The notes below the pieces were generated by a model, which saw only the letters and a list, made by a program, of their open reading frames with translations, did no database searches and was not told the origin of the DNA. A DNA stretch of 7,685 nucleotides from Corallococcus sp. (GTDB lineage Bacteria > Bacillota > Clostridia > Christensenellales > CAG-314). The DNA is taken from contig JAMPHX010000065.1 in the NCBI GenBank assembly GCA_023663205.1, positions 1-7,685 on the forward strand. The letters run 5' to 3'. Both the position numbers and the translations under genes were made by a program. Numbering within the stretch: position 1 is the stretch's first letter; each line of letters opens with the position of its first letter. Positions 1 through 7,271 of this stretch are shown here, one piece after another.

Positions 1-26
1 TCAATGACGGGCGGATATATAAATAA
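1..26 (+). CDS. Possible 3' end of an upstream gene (partial)
   Basis: The third frame is open from the window edge and reads NDGRIYK before a TAA at 24-26. A strong hairpin starts 15 nt after this stop, about where a terminator would sit after a gene end. The first frame is also open from the edge, to a TAA at 76-78, but it would run straight through the hairpin. With seven visible codons no product can be named, and the frame could be chance. The assignment rests only on the stop-then-hairpin arrangement. Confidence 0.22.
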
Positions 27-41
27 CAGTTTATCGGGTAA

Positions 42-76
42 AGAATGTCGAAGAAGATTATATTCTTCGACATTCT
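42..76. repeat. Perfect 14-bp inverted repeat (hairpin, possible terminator)
   Basis: Arms at 42-55 (AGAATGTCGAAGAA) and 63-76 are exact reverse complements around a 7-nt loop, GATTATA. A perfect arm of this length is very unlikely by chance and would fold stably in RNA from either strand. There is no T-run after the stem on either strand, so it is not a textbook intrinsic terminator. It could be a 3'-end stabilising hairpin of the upstream gene, an imperfect terminator, or the remnant of a small non-coding repeat element. Confidence 0.85.
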
Positions 77-78
77 AA

Positions 79-578
79 TACGTAAGGAAGGTGTGCATAC
101 GGTTATGGGATTTTATTTGCCACAAAACATACGCAGCGCGGAACAAAACATCTTAAACACGTGTTTCGGACATTTGCAAGGACTTCGGCAAAAAGAAAGT
201 ATATTTTTTTTGGTGTCCGTCAATAGTAAAATTTCGCATTTTAAACCCGACGGCGCTGCGAGCGGCAATGTGGCAACAGACACAATAACAAGTAATAGCG
301 TTCAAGCGAAATCATTAGAGATTGCAATTACAAACGGTAAACACAATCGCCGCAAAGGCGCGGCAAGCGGCAATTCGGCAACAGGTAATAACGGTCAAGA
401 GCGTTTATTTTGTGTACGCAATTTCAACAGTTAGTGCAAACGATACAATGTGCTGTGATTTTTTTATTTCCGAAGAAGGACTGCAAATTGCCGATAGATG
501 AATGTATACAACCGTGAGTAACGGTATGAAGATTAAACTGTCGGCAAATATATGGCGTTATCTCCTGTGTAGTTATTG
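79..578. other. Non-coding stretch before the PH-pth-mfd operon
   Basis: I see no convincing gene here. A 129-codon frame opens at 45, but its ATG lies inside the left arm of the hairpin, no ribosome binding site precedes it, and its second half is built on two copies of a direct repeat. The stretch holds that repeat (252-384), a 12-bp palindrome with a CACGTG core (155-166) and an 8-T run (204-211) without a convincing stem before it. I find no tRNA, T-box specifier/GGTGG element or known riboswitch core by eye. It may be decayed sequence, a dispersed intergenic element or a leader region. Confidence 0.55.
252..384. repeat. Imperfect direct repeat, two 28-nt copies
   Basis: Positions 252-279 and 357-384 match at 24 of 28 bases, 105 nt apart; the shared parts include AGCGGCAAT and GGCAACAG. 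Read on + they encode GAASGNxAT in the same frame, and on - VAxLPLAA. The sequence between the copies is not similar. This looks like duplicated non-coding sequence, not a tandem array. A shorter related string (GCAAGGGGCAG, 7425-7435) occurs in the right flank. Confidence 0.6.
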
Positions 579-607
579 TTGCGTAAATTTGCGCTTGGTG
601 GTACAAT
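579..607 (+). promoter_or_regulatory. Candidate sigma-A promoter of the PH-pth-mfd operon
   Basis: A -10 box TACAAT (602-607, five of six consensus bases) sits 17 bp after a weak -35 box TTGCGT (579-584, three of six). Transcription would start near 614, giving a leader of about 90 nt before the first gene. It is the best-spaced pair I found upstream of the operon. TATTGTA/TACAATA strings recur at 602-608, 627-633 and 673-679, so the leader could fold, pairing 602-609 with 672-679. The promoter call rests on sequence match only. Confidence 0.42.
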
Positions 608-704
608 ATATGTGCGGCGTTTGCTGTATTGTAATGTGTGCAAAAGTGTAAAATTTCAATGTAATTGTTGCATATTGTATCAAACGGCGCAATTTCGGAG
701 ATGA

Positions 705-1208
705 ATGAAAAATATCGATTATCCCAAGGAAAACTTAATAGCGGTCGGCGAACGCAAAAGAACATATCTCAATATTATGTGGATAGTATCGGCGGTGATT
801 ATCGTATTGATTGCCGTATTTATTCTTTTGCAAAACGATGAGGAAAAGGTTAAAAGAATTATTATCGCTTATTCGATAGCGTCTGCCGTGCTTATTGCGT
901 CGATTGTCACGCTGGAATTGCTTATTACCAAGCAGATAATAGCGGTATATACCGATAGAGTGTATTTTTTCAAAGGCAAAGTTTCTGTTTCTTTGACGGA
1001 AATATGCTTCGTAGACGTCGTGTACGTTTCCAATATTTTCGGCAAACGCATACCGGAAGCCGTTACGGTAATGACGCGCGACGGTATGCACAACGCCGTC
1101 GGTATAAAAAATGCCGTCGAAATCAAAAATCTTATCGAGGAGGCTTGTTTGGCACTTACTGATAATGCTTCCCAAACAAAGTCTACTACTGTAAGCGGAG
1201 AAGAATAA
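705..1208 (+). CDS. Membrane protein with bacterial PH domain (bPH2/DUF304-like)
   Basis: A 167-residue protein of unknown role, probably in the cytoplasmic membrane. After a short basic N-terminus come two hydrophobic helices at about residues 21-42 and 52-74, joined by a charged loop (NDEEKVKR), then a soluble domain at about 76-150. That domain has the marks of the bacterial PH family also seen in YdbS/YdbT-like proteins: VYTDRVYFFKG, then LTEI, then NIFGKR, a glycine turn at G127, and a closing helix GIKNAVEIKNLIEEA. The C-terminal tail (about 151-167) is polar and probably disordered. The ATG follows GGAG (697-700) by 4 nt, slightly short; another ATG at 701 is out of frame and unproductive. 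It is the first gene of the operon, and its TAA overlaps the pth ATG by one base, implying translational coupling. The family call rests on motif resemblance and its ligand is unknown. Confidence 0.8.
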   Translation: MKNIDYPKENLIAVGERKRTYLNIMWIVSAVIIVLIAVFILLQNDEEKVKRIIIAYSIASAVLIASIVTLELLITKQIIAVYTDRVYFFKGKVSVSLTEICFVDVVYVSNIFGKRIPEAVTVMTRDGMHNAVGIKNAVEIKNLIEEACLALTDNASQTKSTTVSGEE

Positions 1209-1777
1209 TGTATCTTATTGTAGGGCTCGGCAACCCCGAGCGCAAATATGCCGAAACCTTCCATAACGTCGGGTTTTTATGTTTGGATTATCTTGCCGAT
1301 AAACTCGGCGTCACCTTCAATAGGGACGAGTGTAAGGCAGTAACTGCGCATACGCGGCTAAACGGGCAAAAGGTTATTTTGGCAAAGCCTCTTACTTATA
1401 TGAATTTGTCCGGGCAAAGTGTCGTTCAACTTGTAAACAAGTACAAGATACCTCTTTCCGATTTGATAGTAGTGTACGACGACGTAGACTTGCCGCTGGG
1501 CTCGGTGCGTATACGGGGCGAAGGCTCTGCGGGGACTCACAACGGTATGAAAAACATCGTTCAACTTTTGGGCGAACAGCATTTTGCCCGCGTGCGCGTA
1601 GGCATAGGCAAAGATACGCCTATGGCGCTCATAGATTATGTTTTGTCGCATATTTCCGACGACGACAAAACGCTGCTTGTACCCGCTCTCAAAAACGCCG
1701 CCGAAGCGCTCGTCGACTTTGCTTGCGGCATGCAGATAGATACGGTTATGCAAAAACACAACGTAAACGTGCGGTAA
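1208..1777 (+). CDS. pth: Peptidyl-tRNA hydrolase
   Basis: A cytoplasmic enzyme that cleaves the ester bond of peptidyl-tRNAs dropped by ribosomes, freeing tRNA and peptide. The 189-residue length is normal for bacterial Pth. The full signature is present: VGLGNP at the start with N9, TFHNVGF with catalytic H19, PLTYMNLSG with M65 and N66, YDDVDLPLG with D91, and GSAGTHNGMKN with N112. These match the known E. coli catalytic and binding residues N10, H20, M67, N68, D93 and N114. T110 replaces the glycine often found before HN, a variant I believe also occurs in other bacterial Pth proteins. The start is set by the VGLGNP motif right at the N-terminus and by GGAG (1197-1200) 7 nt upstream, inside the end of the PH-protein gene. 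The start and stop codons form TAATG, so pth is probably translated by re-initiation. mfd follows after 21 nt, a common clostridial arrangement. Confidence 0.97.
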   Translation: MYLIVGLGNPERKYAETFHNVGFLCLDYLADKLGVTFNRDECKAVTAHTRLNGQKVILAKPLTYMNLSGQSVVQLVNKYKIPLSDLIVVYDDVDLPLGSVRIRGEGSAGTHNGMKNIVQLLGEQHFARVRVGIGKDTPMALIDYVLSHISDDDKTLLVPALKNAAEALVDFACGMQIDTVMQKHNVNVR

Positions 1778-1798
1778 GTACGTTTTGTTTACTGTAAA

Positions 1799-4700
1799 AT
1801 GACGGATATTTGGCAAAAACTTCACAACGTATCGGCGTACAATGCGCTGCTAAACGATGTCCGCGGTAACAGGTTTACCGCGGCTTTCGGCGTGCAGCAA
1901 AATGAAAAACTCTTTGCCGTTTCGGCATTTTCAGAGTTTGTGCTGTACGTGACATCCGATTACGTCGATGCGCGCCGCATATGCCGTACGCTTTGCGCGC
2001 TTGGAGGGAAGTATGTGTTTGTTCCGTACAACGAGGATACGCTGTTGTACCGTCAGCGTGCGGGAGCAGTTTCGCGTGAGCGCAACGCCGCGTTGGCAAG
2101 CATTTTGGACGGGTCGGCAAAGGGGGCGGTAATATGTGCGGAAACTCTTATGCAGCCGCTGCTGCCCAAAGAGTATTTTGCCGAAAAATCGTTTTGCGTA
2201 AAAACGGGCGACATAATAGAAATTCGGGATTTTGTCAAGCAACTTATAGATTGTTCGTACACTCGCGTTGACGCAATCGACGGAGAAGGACAGTTTACCT
2301 CACGCGGCGACATCGTGGAAATACAAACATCTGAAAAGCGCGTGCGTTTTGACTTTTTCGACAATCAAGTGGAAAGCGTGCGCTTGGTGGAAAGCGACGG
2401 CAAAAGCGGCGAAAATATAAACGAAGTGCGGTTCTTTCCGCTTGGCGAAACGGTAGGAGCCGATGCCCGCGTGTTGAAACAAGTGGGAGAACTTATTTCA
2501 AAACGCACACTGTCTGCGGACGCAACTGCAAGACTCAACCAAATTTTCGGAAGTTTGAGCATTGCTTCGGGCGGAGAAAAGGTTGATAACATTTGGCTTG
2601 CGCCCTTTCTCGAACGCGGAAGAATTTCCGATTATCTTCCGGACAATGCGGTGGTGGTTTGGGACGAGCCCAAATTGATACACTCCAAAGTCAACTTTTT
2701 GTATAACGAACAAGACACGCGTCTTGCCAATTTGCTTGCGGCAGGCGAAGTTCTGCCTGCGCATGCCGCATCGCTTTTGGAACGCGGCGGCGTATTCGAA
2801 GCCTTTGGCAAATTGCGCCAACTGTCGCTGCAAACAATGACGTACGGCGGTACGTTTTTCCGTCCGCAAGTTACGCGCAGTTTTTCTACCGTAGGTTGTC
2901 CTTCTTACAACGCGCTAAGCGACAGTTTCAAAAAGGACATACAAAATTGGCTGTATACAGGGTACGAAGTGGCGGTTTTTGTGGGTAAAGAGGGCGTAGA
3001 TTCTGCGCAAAGGCAATTTGCCGAGTGGGGTGTTTACATGACAACCGACAGCGCACCGTCAAGCGGTTCCTCAGACGGCAAACTGTTTTCGGTTCCGCTC
3101 GAACGCGGGTTTATTTCTCACTCCAACAAACTGGTTGTGCTGGGCGCGCGCGACGTTGGACGCAGTATGTCCGAAGCCAAGTTGAGCAAAAGCAAAAATC
3201 AGGCGTTTCTGTCGGTTGAAAAGGGCGACTACGTAGTACACGACACACACGGTATCGGCTTGTGCGAAGGCATTGTCAAGATGGACAACGGCGGCGGAAG
3301 CAAGGATTACATTGCCGTACTGTACAAAAACGGCGACCGTCTGTATGTTCCGGTGGAAAGCAGCAATCTTCTAACGCGTTACAGCGGCGGTGAAAACCCG
3401 ACGCTTTCCAAATTGGGCGGCGAAGACTTCGAGCGTGTTAAAAGCAAGGTAAAAAGCAGTATCAAGGCAATGTCGCTGGATTTGCTTGCTCTGTATGCCG
3501 AGCGCGAAAAGCCGCGCGGGTTCAAGTACAATATAGACAAATATTTGCAGGAAGAGTTTGCGTCGGCGTTTCCCTATTCGGAAACATCCGACCAATTGAA
3601 GTGCATAGAGGAAATCAATGCCGATTTATCCTCCAACCGCATTATGGACAGAATATTAGTAGGCGACGTAGGGTACGGAAAAACGGAAGTAGCGATGCGT
3701 GCGGCATTCAATGTGGTTGCAAACGGATATCAGGTAGCGGTGCTTGTTCCTACGACTATTCTTGCCGAACAGCACTTCAAAACATTTTCCGAAAGAATGA
3801 CTCCCTTTGACGTAAAGGTGGAGTGCCTCAACAGATTTCGCACTGCCGCGGAGCAAAAACAAATAATAGAATCTGCCAAAGACGGCAAAATAGACATATT
3901 GATTGGCACTCACCGATTGCTGAGCAAAGACATTGCGTTTGCCAAGTTGGGGTTGCTTATTTTGGACGAGGAACAGCGTTTCGGCGTAGAACACAAGGAA
4001 CAGGTAAAAGATCGTATACGCAAAGTGGATGCTCTGACGCTTTCCGCAACGCCTATACCGCGCACGTTGCACATGGCGCTTTCGGGCATACGCGATATTT
4101 CCACAATCACCACGCCTCCGGTTGAACGGCTTGCGGTTGCAACATTTGTGGTAGAGGATAGTCCTGCGCTTATGCGCGACGTAATATTGCGCGAGTTGAA
4201 CCGCGGCGGACAGGTATTTTTGCTGTACAACCGCGTAGAAACAATCGATAGGTTTGCTTCGCAAATTTCCGAATTGGTGCCGGAAGCAAAGATTACGGTT
4301 GCGCACGGACAAATGCGCGAAATCGACTTGGAGGATGCCGTATACAAATTTCAGCAAGGCAAAAGCAACTTGCTTGTATGCACTACGATAATAGAAAACG
4401 GCATAGATATTCCCAATGCCAATACGCTTATCGTATACGATGCGGACAATCTCGGCTTATCGCAATTGTATCAATTGCGCGGCAGGGTGGGACGCAGCAA
4501 CAAATTGGCGTATGCGTACTTTGTGTACCGCGAAAACAAAGTGCTTAGTGAAACGGCATTCAAGCGTCTGTCGTCCGTTTCGGAGTACAGCGAACTGGGC
4601 AGCGGTTTCAAAATTGCCATGAAGGATTTGGAGATAAGAGGCGCAGGAAACATTTTGGGCAGGGAGCAGCACGGACATATGGTAAAAGTCGGTTACGATA

Positions 4701-5206
4701 TGTATGCTCGTCTGCTCAAAGAAAGTATTGCGGAACTCAAAGGCGAAAAGACTGAAGTTAAGCGTGACGCCCGTATGGAAATAGACGTCGACGCATATGC
4801 GCCCGAATCGTACGTCCCGAGCGCAACCGAGCGTATGGATTTGTACCGCCGTATTGCCGATTGTCAGACGGTTGCCGCGCTTGAAGATTTGCAGGAAAGC
4901 GTCCGTCAAATATACGGCGAACTTCCGCGTCAACTGTACAATTTGTTTGAAGTTTCCCGTCTCAAAGTGCTTGCTCTCGGGGCAAAGGTAGTAAAAGTCA
5001 CCGTCAAAAACGGCGCCGCATCGCTGGAATTTGCTGCCCGCGAAGATATGATTAGGGCGGAGGTTTTGGATGCAGTAAAGGCAAAAAGCACATTTGTACG
5101 CTTTGCGCCGACGGGTTTTGCAGTGGTATTTTCTTCAAAAGAGTTTATTCAGCGCGCAAGACTTGTTTTTGCCGTACGCGAGTTTTTGGAAAGTATACAA
5201 ACTTAG
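1799..5206 (+). CDS. mfd: Transcription-repair coupling factor Mfd
   Basis: An ATP-driven DNA translocase that pushes stalled RNA polymerase off DNA and recruits UvrA for transcription-coupled repair. At 1135 residues it is full length (E. coli about 1148). Domains in order: a UvrB-like N-terminal module (QFTSRGDIVEI at 165-175); the RNA-polymerase-interacting CarD-like domain from about 475 (GDYVVHDTHGIG, then LYVPVESSNLLTRY at 515-528); a hook helix (LGGEDF, 539-544); a RecG-like helicase core with Walker A GDVGYGKT at 622-629, DEEQ at 723-726, SATP at 749-752 and RGRVGRS at 894-900; and the C-terminal TRCF domain that masks UvrA binding (YAPESYVPSATERMDLYRR). The hook position usually held by tryptophan is F544. 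No Shine-Dalgarno is visible in the 21 nt after pth, so translation may depend on coupling. The start is supported because residues 1-20 align with the family's usual N-terminal helix. No frameshift is seen. Confidence 0.97.
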   Translation: MTDIWQKLHNVSAYNALLNDVRGNRFTAAFGVQQNEKLFAVSAFSEFVLYVTSDYVDARRICRTLCALGGKYVFVPYNEDTLLYRQRAGAVSRERNAALASILDGSAKGAVICAETLMQPLLPKEYFAEKSFCVKTGDIIEIRDFVKQLIDCSYTRVDAIDGEGQFTSRGDIVEIQTSEKRVRFDFFDNQVESVRLVESDGKSGENINEVRFFPLGETVGADARVLKQVGELISKRTLSADATARLNQIFGSLSIASGGEKVDNIWLAPFLERGRISDYLPDNAVVVWDEPKLIHSKVNFLYNEQDTRLANLLAAGEVLPAHAASLLERGGVFEAFGKLRQLSLQTMTYGGTFFRPQVTRSFSTVGCPSYNALSDSFKKDIQNWLYTGYEVAVFVGKEGVDSAQRQFAEWGVYMTTDSAPSSGSSDGKLFSVPLERGFISHSNKLVVLGARDVGRSMSEAKLSKSKNQAFLSVEKGDYVVHDTHGIGLCEGIVKMDNGGGSKDYIAVLYKNGDRLYVPVESSNLLTRYSGGENPTLSKLGGEDFERVKSKVKSSIKAMSLDLLALYAEREKPRGFKYNIDKYLQEEFASAFPYSETSDQLKCIEEINADLSSNRIMDRILVGDVGYGKTEVAMRAAFNVVANGYQVAVLVPTTILAEQHFKTFSERMTPFDVKVECLNRFRTAAEQKQIIESAKDGKIDILIGTHRLLSKDIAFAKLGLLILDEEQRFGVEHKEQVKDRIRKVDALTLSATPIPRTLHMALSGIRDISTITTPPVERLAVATFVVEDSPALMRDVILRELNRGGQVFLLYNRVETIDRFASQISELVPEAKITVAHGQMREIDLEDAVYKFQQGKSNLLVCTTIIENGIDIPNANTLIVYDADNLGLSQLYQLRGRVGRSNKLAYAYFVYRENKVLSETAFKRLSSVSEYSELGSGFKIAMKDLEIRGAGNILGREQHGHMVKVGYDMYARLLKESIAELKGEKTEVKRDARMEIDVDAYAPESYVPSATERMDLYRRIADCQTVAALEDLQESVRQIYGELPRQLYNLFEVSRLKVLALGAKVVKVTVKNGAASLEFAAREDMIRAEVLDAVKAKSTFVRFAPTGFAVVFSSKEFIQRARLVFAVREFLESIQT

Positions 5207-5228
5207 CGCTATAAATGCCGTCAAATGC

Positions 5229-5257
5229 TTGCAAAATTTCGTCAATTCTTGTATACT
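5229..5257 (+). promoter_or_regulatory. Candidate sigma-A promoter of the lipoprotein gene
   Basis: A -35 box TTGCAA (5229-5234, four of six consensus bases) and a -10 box TATACT (5252-5257, five of six) are separated by exactly 17 bp, in the 168-nt gap after mfd. Transcription would start near 5264, leaving a leader of about 110 nt. No terminator is visible after mfd, so read-through from the upstream operon is also likely. This is the better of the two promoter candidates in the window. Confidence 0.55.
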
Positions 5258-5268
5258 TGTAAAGTATA
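5252..5268. promoter_or_regulatory. 17-bp palindrome over the -10 box (possible operator)
   Basis: TATACTT (5252-5258) and AAGTATA (5262-5268) are exact inverted copies around GTA. The palindrome covers the whole proposed -10 box and the start site, where a dimeric repressor would block transcription. It is AT-rich and short, so chance is a serious alternative; no regulator gene is present in the window. Confidence 0.3.
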
Positions 5269-5374
5269 TAAGTAGACTTATGTATATTTTGTTGCGCATA
5301 CACGCGGGACGTTTGCACTTTGCAGGTTTCAGTGTGCGTTCGGTAAACAAATCTCTTACATCAGGAGTGGTATA

Positions 5375-7198
5375 ATGAAAAAGGTTTCTAAAATTCTTGC
5401 CATAACAATCGTTGCGGTAATGCTCGTCGGAGTACTTGCCGGTTGCGCATTGTTCGGCAGGGAAACTGCCAAGTACCGCAATACGGTAGTGGCTACCGTC
5501 AGTAACGAAGAAATTAAACTCGGCAGAGTAGTTGATATGTTCAATACATATTACTATCAGTATTATTCGTATTTGCAGCAAGGTATATTTAATATCGAGT
5601 CGGTATTCAATATGACAATGGAAGCGTTGTATTCGACGCATATGAAGGTCGATTCGTACAAAACATCCGACCCGCAAACATACGCACACAGTTATTCCTA
5701 TGCCAATGCAAAGTATTTGACCGAGAAGGAAATGGAAATAGTTTTGCGTTCGGTAAAATACAGTATGTTTTCCGCATTGGATTCATACGTTGAAAGTTAT
5801 ATCGTGGCGGAAGTTGGCGAACTGGGAGATATTTCCGAAGATACAAGCCGTGATTTTTACGAATATGACGAAATGACTACGGATACCTATGCCGAAAAGG
5901 TATATTGGGATAATATCTCCAACGAAGACGCCGACGAGTATTTTGAAAAGTATTACGAATCTGCATCCGTTACGCCCGATATCGACGACTATGTAATGAC
6001 GGAAACGTCTGCTGCCGTCAGAGTGGAGGAATACAACAAACGTCTTGCCAAACACTTTGATGACAACAAGGAAAAGGACGAAGAAGGCGATGCTCCTACC
6101 GTCACTGCTTCAAAAGTAGTAGAGTGGCAGCAACGTGCTTTGCGCGCCTACGCCAAGACGGTTGACCTCAATTACGGTATCGATTTGCCTACTATGTTCA
6201 ACGAACAGGTAGAAACATACATTTTGTCGATAATAGTCATCAAGTACGACTTTTCTATTTCTTCCGAAATCGAAAAGGACGCACAAGCGTTTAAACAAAG
6301 ACTTACCGACACTTTCAACAGTGCCAAGGACGATACGGACACCGCTTACAATCTCAATGCAGATAACTACATTACGTTTATCGAGGGACTTTCCAACGAC
6401 AGTTACATTTACAGCGTTCCCGAGGAATACAAAAACAGTTACGTATTTGTCAAAAATTTGCTTATACCTTTCAACGAAAAGCAACTTGCGCAACTTCAAG
6501 TATTTGCATCCAAAAGCGGTTCTACCACTTCGGACGAATATTTGCGTTACAGAAACAGTCTTGCTGCCGAAATAGTCGCCAAAAACTTCAACAACGACGA
6601 AGCGGAGGAATCGGGTTTCTTCAAATACGACTCGGCGACAAACAAAGTTTTGCTTGATGAAAACGGCGCGCTTGCCGCCAAACTTCCCAACGACGGAACG
6701 GTAACTCCGGAAGCGTTTATGGAACTTATGAGCGACTACAACACCGACTCTGCGGGTCAGCACTCCAATTTGTACGATTACGTAGTGCGTGTCGACGGAA
6801 TACTTCCCTCGGCTTACAGCCACAAGTGGGTTATGGAATTTGTAGAAGCAACCAAGGACGCTATCGCGGCAGGCGGATTGCATCATTACGGAATTGCGGT
6901 AAGTTCTTACGGCGTGCATATCGTATATTACAGCAGCAATATCGAGGCTATCGAGTTCAATGCCGATAATATCTACGATACGCATACGGCAGAGTACCGT
7001 TATATGAAAACAATGTACAGCGCTCAATTGACGTTGCTCCGTCGTGAAGATAACGACAGATTGAACGATTTGTACAAGTACGCAGAAGAAAGAAAAATTA
7101 CGTTAAATAATCAATTCTACAAACTTCTCGGAAATTTGGGTATCGAGTACGACTTCGAAGAAGCCATGACCGACCCCGACGCCAAGACGGAACAGTGA
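5375..7198 (+). CDS. SurA/PrsA-like exported lipoprotein with degenerate parvulin-like domain
   Basis: A 607-residue protein predicted to be lipid-anchored outside the cytoplasmic membrane, probably a foldase or chaperone for exported proteins. The signal peptide has a basic start (MKK), a hydrophobic core and the lipobox LAGC, making C24 the lipidated residue. Residues about 36-64 (VATVSNEEIKLGRVVDMF) resemble the N-terminal segment of SurA-type chaperones. A long acidic, Tyr-rich helical middle follows (about 65-350), with a charged linker near KEKDEEGD. Parvulin-like strands appear at 356-365 (YVFVKNLLIP) and 510-519 (SSYGVHIVYY), but they are about 165 residues apart instead of about 90-100, and the usual catalytic pattern is not recognisable. 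Isomerase activity is therefore doubtful. The start is fixed by AGGAG (5363-5367) 7 nt upstream. PrsA-like genes often follow pth-mfd in Clostridia. The fold call is inference from short motifs; lipoprotein status is firm. Confidence 0.8.
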   Translation: MKKVSKILAITIVAVMLVGVLAGCALFGRETAKYRNTVVATVSNEEIKLGRVVDMFNTYYYQYYSYLQQGIFNIESVFNMTMEALYSTHMKVDSYKTSDPQTYAHSYSYANAKYLTEKEMEIVLRSVKYSMFSALDSYVESYIVAEVGELGDISEDTSRDFYEYDEMTTDTYAEKVYWDNISNEDADEYFEKYYESASVTPDIDDYVMTETSAAVRVEEYNKRLAKHFDDNKEKDEEGDAPTVTASKVVEWQQRALRAYAKTVDLNYGIDLPTMFNEQVETYILSIIVIKYDFSISSEIEKDAQAFKQRLTDTFNSAKDDTDTAYNLNADNYITFIEGLSNDSYIYSVPEEYKNSYVFVKNLLIPFNEKQLAQLQVFASKSGSTTSDEYLRYRNSLAAEIVAKNFNNDEAEESGFFKYDSATNKVLLDENGALAAKLPNDGTVTPEAFMELMSDYNTDSAGQHSNLYDYVVRVDGILPSAYSHKWVMEFVEATKDAIAAGGLHHYGIAVSSYGVHIVYYSSNIEAIEFNADNIYDTHTAEYRYMKTMYSAQLTLLRREDNDRLNDLYKYAEERKITLNNQFYKLLGNLGIEYDFEEAMTDPDAKTEQ

Positions 7199-7237
7199 GT
7201 TTGGCGGTAATGTTTAGATAAACAGTTCGATTAAATC

Positions 7238-7271
7238 AAAAGCACGGAGATTACGCAATCCCCGTGCTTTT
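7238..7271. terminator. Intrinsic terminator after the lipoprotein gene
   Basis: AAAAGCACGG (7238-7247) pairs perfectly with 7262-7271. Inside lies one A-C mismatch (7248/7261), then GATT (7249-7252) pairing with AATC (7257-7260) around a four-base loop. The stem ends in TTTT on + and, by symmetry, on -. It begins 40 nt after the lipoprotein stop, as expected. On the - strand the mismatch becomes a G-U pair, so the hairpin could work in both directions. Confidence 0.9.

Noticed and set aside
155..166. 12-bp perfect palindrome AAACACGTGTTT
   Set aside because: One or two perfect 12-bp palindromes are expected by chance in a window of this size, and it is not placed next to a promoter.
180..218. 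Possible terminator ending in an 8-T run
   Set aside because: The GGAC/GTCC arms are short and the remaining pairing is only A-T with gaps; no stable GC stem precedes the T-run.
45..434. 129-codon + strand frame in the left flank
   Set aside because: Its ATG sits inside a hairpin arm, no ribosome binding site precedes it or the internal ATG at 105 at proper spacing, and its sequence is low in recognisable protein features and partly built from a direct repeat.
594..607. GGTGGTACAAT resembling the T-box GGTGGTACC element
   Set aside because: The rest of the T-box architecture (specifier loop, antiterminator and terminator) is absent and the downstream gene is not an aminoacyl-tRNA or amino-acid gene; the string is better read as a -10 box.
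424..765. 113-codon - strand frame over the operon leader
   Set aside because: It overlaps the start of the PH-domain gene and the proposed promoter, is rich in Cys/His/Thr without a domain pattern, and has no supporting start signals.
3656..4357. 233-codon - strand frame inside mfd
   Set aside because: Antisense to the conserved helicase core of Mfd, with no domain resemblance or start signal.
5094..5375. 93-codon + strand frame bridging mfd and the lipoprotein gene
   Set aside because: It overlaps the mfd C-terminus in another frame and runs through the promoter and leader; no ribosome binding site or recognisable sequence was seen.
6110..7027. 305-codon - strand frame inside the lipoprotein gene
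   Set aside because: It lies wholly antisense to a well-supported gene with its own lipobox and ribosome binding site; long antisense frames arise here from codon bias, and the peptide shows no family features.
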